A stretch of 64,000 nucleotides of DNA from Brenneria rubrifaciens (lineage in GTDB: Bacteria > Pseudomonadota > Gammaproteobacteria > Enterobacterales > Enterobacteriaceae): positions 2,418,001-2,482,000 of the forward strand of contig NZ_CP034035.1 of the NCBI RefSeq assembly GCF_005484945.1. The letters run 5' to 3'. Shown one piece after another: positions 61,324 through 64,000 of the stretch; position 1 is the first letter of the stretch; the number at the start of each line of letters is the position of its first letter. Below the pieces are notes generated by a model. The model was given only the letters and a program-made list of their open reading frames with translations. It had not been told where the DNA came from and ran no database searches. The translations under genes were made by a program, and so were the position numbers.

Positions 61324-62065
61324 ATAGCCGCCGTTCCGAACTTAGCCATTGCCGCACACAGCACTGCGCCAACGCCCGCGCCGGATCGATGCTGACGTCC
61401 AGCCAGCGCGATTTCACCGCGGCCAGCGCCGGGGCAACTTCCGTACACGCCAGTACCAGCCGCTCCGCCCCACGATCAACCAGCCGCTGGGCGAGCCGCT
61501 CAAGCAACGCTCCTCCCTGCTGTAACTCACCGCGTTTTACCGCATAACAACCCGGCACGAACAGCGTTGCCATTTCCTGTTCGGTCGGCGCCAGCGTAGC
61601 GCTGCCCAACCCGGCGAATCGCTGCTGATACCACCCGGCAGCAAGCGTGCCATGCGTCGCAATCAGCCCGATTTTCGACGGCGCCTGAACCTGATTTTTT
61701 ACCGTACGAGCGAGCGACTCCAACGTTGCATCGGCAATATGAATCAGAGGCGCACGGCTTTCCGTGGCCAGCGCATCAAACCAGTGGTGCGCCGTGTTGC
61801 AGGGGATCACGATATGGCTGACAGCCAACCGATTAAGCTGACCAACCGCAGCCAATAACGCAGGCAGCGGGGATGCGCCGGTCCCTGCCAGCGCCTGCTG
61901 GCGATCCGGGATCTGCGGCACGCTCCAGGCCACCACCGGTACATGATCCTGATCGCGGCTGACGGGCGTTTCTTCAATTATCTTCTGCATCAGATCAACC
62001 GTCGCCAGCGGCCCCATTCCCCCCAGGACACCAATCAGGATCGCGCTATCTGTCCGGATATTCAT
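61322..62065 (-). CDS. Aspartate/glutamate racemase family protein
   Basis: This 247-residue protein carries [19 protein letters not shown] near the N-terminus, the first catalytic Cys in [13 protein letters not shown] and the second in [12 protein letters not shown], the paired-cysteine signature of PLP-independent aspartate/glutamate racemases. It starts within the stop of the preceding gene (ATGA overlap), so the two are translationally coupled. It may form D-aspartate or act on another small amino acid. Nearby DcuB also transports aspartate, but that link is only suggestive. Confidence 0.9.
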   Translation of the reverse strand: MNIRTDSAILIGVLGGMGPLATVDLMQKIIEETPVSRDQDHVPVVAWSVPQIPDRQQALAGTGASPLPALLAAVGQLNRLAVSHIVIPCNTAHHWFDALATESRAPLIHIADATLESLARTVKNQVQAPSKIGLIATHGTLAAGWYQQRFAGLGSATLAPTEQEMATLFVPGCYAVKRGELQQGGALLERLAQRLVDRGAERLVLACTEVAPALAAVKSRWLDVSIDPARALAQCCVRQWLSSERRL

Positions 62066-63075
62066 TGGGATGGCGTCTGCTCAAAAAGCTGGCGATAGCC
62101 GAACAATCCGGCGGAACCACCGGTATGGATAAAGACAATATTCTCACCCGCGCGAAAACGTCCCTGACGGATCAGATCGATAAGTCCCGCCATACCTTTG
62201 CCGGAATAGACCGGGTCAAGCAATATACCTTCCAGTTGCGCCAGCAACGTCAGCGCTTCCAGGGTGCCTGCGGTGGGAATTCCATATCCCTTCCCCACAT
62301 AGTCGCTATTCACATTTACGGCGCTGCGCGGGATCTCACCCGGTATGCCAAGCAGTTGCCAGGTACGTTGCGCCAGCGCATACACATTCTCCTCTTGCTT
62401 CTCTTTGGGCGCTCTGACGCTGATGCCCAGCAAAGGAATCTGACTGTGGGTTGCGGTCAACCCCGTAATCAGCCCAGCCTGTGTGCCGGTGCTGCCCGTA
62501 GCGTGCACAATGCGATCGATGCGTAAACGCTGCTGGCTGGACTGAAACAGCAACTCTTCCGCACAAGCCACATAGCCCAATGCACCGACAGGGCTGGAGC
62601 CGCCGCCGGGGATCACATAGGGTTTCAATCCCTTTTTACGCAGCGTGTCGGCCAGTTCTTCCATTGCTTGCTGCATATCGGCGCCGGCAGGCAGATGGTC
62701 GACGATCTCGCCGCCCAGCAGATTATCCAGCAAAATATTGCCAGATCGCTGGTAGTCATCCCCATAATCGGTAACGCGTTTTTCCAGCAACACCTGGGTC
62801 TTAAGCCCCAGCTTCGCGGCGGCGGCAATCGTTTGCCGGACGTGGTTAGACTGCGTGGCTCCCTGGGTGATGATGACATCGGCGCCCTGTTGCCGTGCGT
62901 CAGCCAACAGAAACTCCAGCTTGCGCGTCTTGTTGCCGCCGGTCGCTAATCCCGTCGCGTCGTCGCGTTTGATATATAAGGTCGGTCCGCCTAAATATTT
63001 TGACAGGTTCGGTAACGGTTCCAACGGTGTGGGAAAATGCCCCAGCGATAGCCGGGGAAAACGGGCAAGGTGCAT
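62062..63075 (-). CDS. D-cysteine desulfhydrase / L-cysteate sulfo-lyase family PLP enzyme
   Basis: This 337-residue fold-type II PLP enzyme is of the ACC-deaminase/D-cysteine desulfhydrase group. Markers are [40 protein letters not shown] with the PLP Lys, [20 protein letters not shown], the [12 protein letters not shown] phosphate loop and [19 protein letters not shown]. The [24 protein letters not shown] segment is nearer L-cysteate lyases than E. coli DcyD, so the substrate may be D-cysteine, L-cysteate or a related amino acid. It releases pyruvate, ammonia and sulfide or sulfite. It is coupled to the racemase gene. Confidence 0.85.
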   Translation of the reverse strand: MHLARFPRLSLGHFPTPLEPLPNLSKYLGGPTLYIKRDDATGLATGGNKTRKLEFLLADARQQGADVIITQGATQSNHVRQTIAAAAKLGLKTQVLLEKRVTDYGDDYQRSGNILLDNLLGGEIVDHLPAGADMQQAMEELADTLRKKGLKPYVIPGGGSSPVGALGYVACAEELLFQSSQQRLRIDRIVHATGSTGTQAGLITGLTATHSQIPLLGISVRAPKEKQEENVYALAQRTWQLLGIPGEIPRSAVNVNSDYVGKGYGIPTAGTLEALTLLAQLEGILLDPVYSGKGMAGLIDLIRQGRFRAGENIVFIHTGGSAGLFGYRQLFEQTPSQ

Positions 63076-63105
63076 GACTCTCTCCTTAATAATTCTATTT
63101 ATCTA

Positions 63106-63229
63106 TACCCATCATATTTCAAGTTGCCTGTGCGCTGGCTTTACCCGCTCGCCCTGGGCACGTATTGGTATAAGCGCCTGGGGATTCGCGATGTCGCCGT
63201 CTTCCTGCAACGCGAATTATTTAGGAATA
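63106..63229. repeat. Enterobacterial intergenic repeat, imperfect palindrome
   Basis: The stretch starts TACCCATCATATTTCAAGTT and ends CTGCAACGCGAATTATTTAG. This pairing of ends, with a middle CTGGGGATTCGCG, matches a short repeated element I remember from Yersinia, Serratia and Pectobacterium intergenic regions. The arms can fold into a long imperfect hairpin. It may shape mRNA ends or be a non-autonomous mobile element. Confidence 0.6.
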
Positions 63230-63318
63230 AGTAATAATTGCTACATTATCTTCAACATACGCGTTTTATACGCTTAAATATATTCATAAATATAATACGT
63301 TAATCACTGATTATCCGT

Positions 63319-64000
63319 TCAGGCAGCCCGTTTATTCAGATCAACAAGTTGTTTCCAACTGGTTTCATCAACATATATCCCTTCGTCGATACGCCGGCGA
63401 TAATGTTGTTTTTCAGCATCTCCCGGCAATAATAATTCACCATCATCCCGCGACTGACGGACCCATGCCAATAATGCCGGGATCTCAAATTGATAGGTAT
63501 CGGCCCCGCCCAGCCGTTGCGGGTCAATTAAAATAGACAGCATGCTGTTAATGATTTTTTTACCTTCGCCCGTTGCGGTACGTTCTGTTTTTCCGCCGGT
63601 CAATGCGGCGCCCAGCAGAGAACAAATCAGCGATAACCCCGAGCCTTTATGCTGACCAAAAGGCAACAGCGCGCCCAGTGGCTCCTCCATCAGCCAGCGC
63701 GGATCAATGGATGGATTTCCCTCACTATCCACAATGCACCCCGGCGCCAGTTGTTTCCCCTCATTCCAGGCAATTCTCGCTTTATTACCGGCTATCATAC
63801 TGGTGGCAAAATCCAGAACGACCGGCTCTTCGCCTTCAACCGGAATCCCCACGCAGAAAGGATTGGTGCCGAAACGCGGGCGTTGCCCCTGCCACGGCAA
63901 GACCACAGGTTTGGTATACACATTGGCGAAATGCAGTGAAACCAGCCCGGCCTCGGCGGTCTGCTCGGCCCAGGCGCCGAGGCGCCCCAGATGATGAGCA
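63319..64000 (-). CDS. Malate/L-lactate dehydrogenase family oxidoreductase (YbiC-like), 5' end beyond window
   Basis: The frame is open to the window edge (in frame from 63999), so only the last ~227 residues are seen. It contains AHHLGRLGAWAEQTAEAG, RFGTNPFCVGIPVEGEEPVV, LDFATSMIAGNKARIAWNEG and LLPFGQHKGSGLSLICSLLG, all typical of the LDH2/MDG-type NAD(P)-dependent hydroxycarboxylate dehydrogenases and close to E. coli YbiC. It would oxidise a 2-hydroxy acid (or reduce a 2-keto acid). It lies in the same direction as the racemase pair, upstream of them by 243 nt across the repeat. Confidence 0.9.
   Translation of the reverse strand, partial: AHHLGRLGAWAEQTAEAGLVSLHFANVYTKPVVLPWQGQRPRFGTNPFCVGIPVEGEEPVVLDFATSMIAGNKARIAWNEGKQLAPGCIVDSEGNPSIDPRWLMEEPLGALLPFGQHKGSGLSLICSLLGAALTGGKTERTATGEGKKIINSMLSILIDPQRLGGADTYQFEIPALLAWVRQSRDDGELLLPGDAEKQHYRRRIDEGIYVDETSWKQLVDLNKRAA

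Overview
The window looks like a chromosomal segment of a plant-associated enterobacterium of the Pectobacteriaceae (Pectobacterium, Dickeya, Brenneria, Lonsdalea). The main reason is a convergent, tail-overlapping expI/expR-type quorum-sensing pair. ProP, DcuB, Amn, PatA, PatD and KatG all read as close enterobacterial orthologues. The genus is inferred, not proven.

Layout. (1) 1-21.9 kb: the 3' part of a large non-ribosomal peptide synthetase (NRPS) locus. It holds the end of one synthetase (last module, Gly code), a complete 5929-residue five-module synthetase ending in two thioesterases, and a PvdE/SyrD-type cyclic-peptide exporter. Specificity codes read by eye predict ...Gly-Gln-Tyr-Ser-(aromatic)-Glu. 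Dual epimerization/condensation-like C domains suggest D-Tyr, D-Ser and a D-aromatic residue. (2) 22.0-22.6 kb: a decayed beta-hydroxyacid dehydrogenase. (3) 23.2-27.2 kb: a FepBDGC-like ferric-siderophore importer operon without a receptor gene. (4) 27.7-31 kb: a small RBBP9-like hydrolase and catalase-peroxidase KatG. (5) 31.8-33.1 kb: expR (+) and expI (-). (6) 33.4-42 kb: a divergent group with a ProC-like reductase whose catalytic loop is changed and a VOC protein on one side, and a Tat-signal peptide-type ABC importer (SBP, two permeases, fused double ATPase) on the other, followed by an MFS transporter. (7) 42-49.1 kb: AMP nucleosidase, osmosensory transporter ProP, putrescine aminotransferase PatA, gamma-aminobutyraldehyde dehydrogenase PatD, and a small helical protein. 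(8) 49.2-59.2 kb: a complete haem-acquisition (Has) locus in the order hasI-hasS-hasR-hasA-hasD-hasE-hasF, with a palindromic Fur box before hasI and a second Fur-like site before hasR. (9) 59.9-64 kb: anaerobic C4-dicarboxylate antiporter DcuB, an aspartate/glutamate racemase, a D-cysteine desulfhydrase/L-cysteate lyase-family enzyme and the 3' part of a YbiC-like dehydrogenase.

The genes suggest a host-associated lifestyle: iron and haem capture (fep-like, has), a secreted cyclic (lipo)peptide, peroxide defence, quorum sensing, osmoprotection, and use of polyamines and peptides. The least explained parts are the NRPS product and the ProC-like/VOC/peptide-importer group.

No tRNA, rRNA, CRISPR array or intact insertion sequence was seen. 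Starts were chosen by Shine-Dalgarno spacing and family length, so several differ from the longest open frame.
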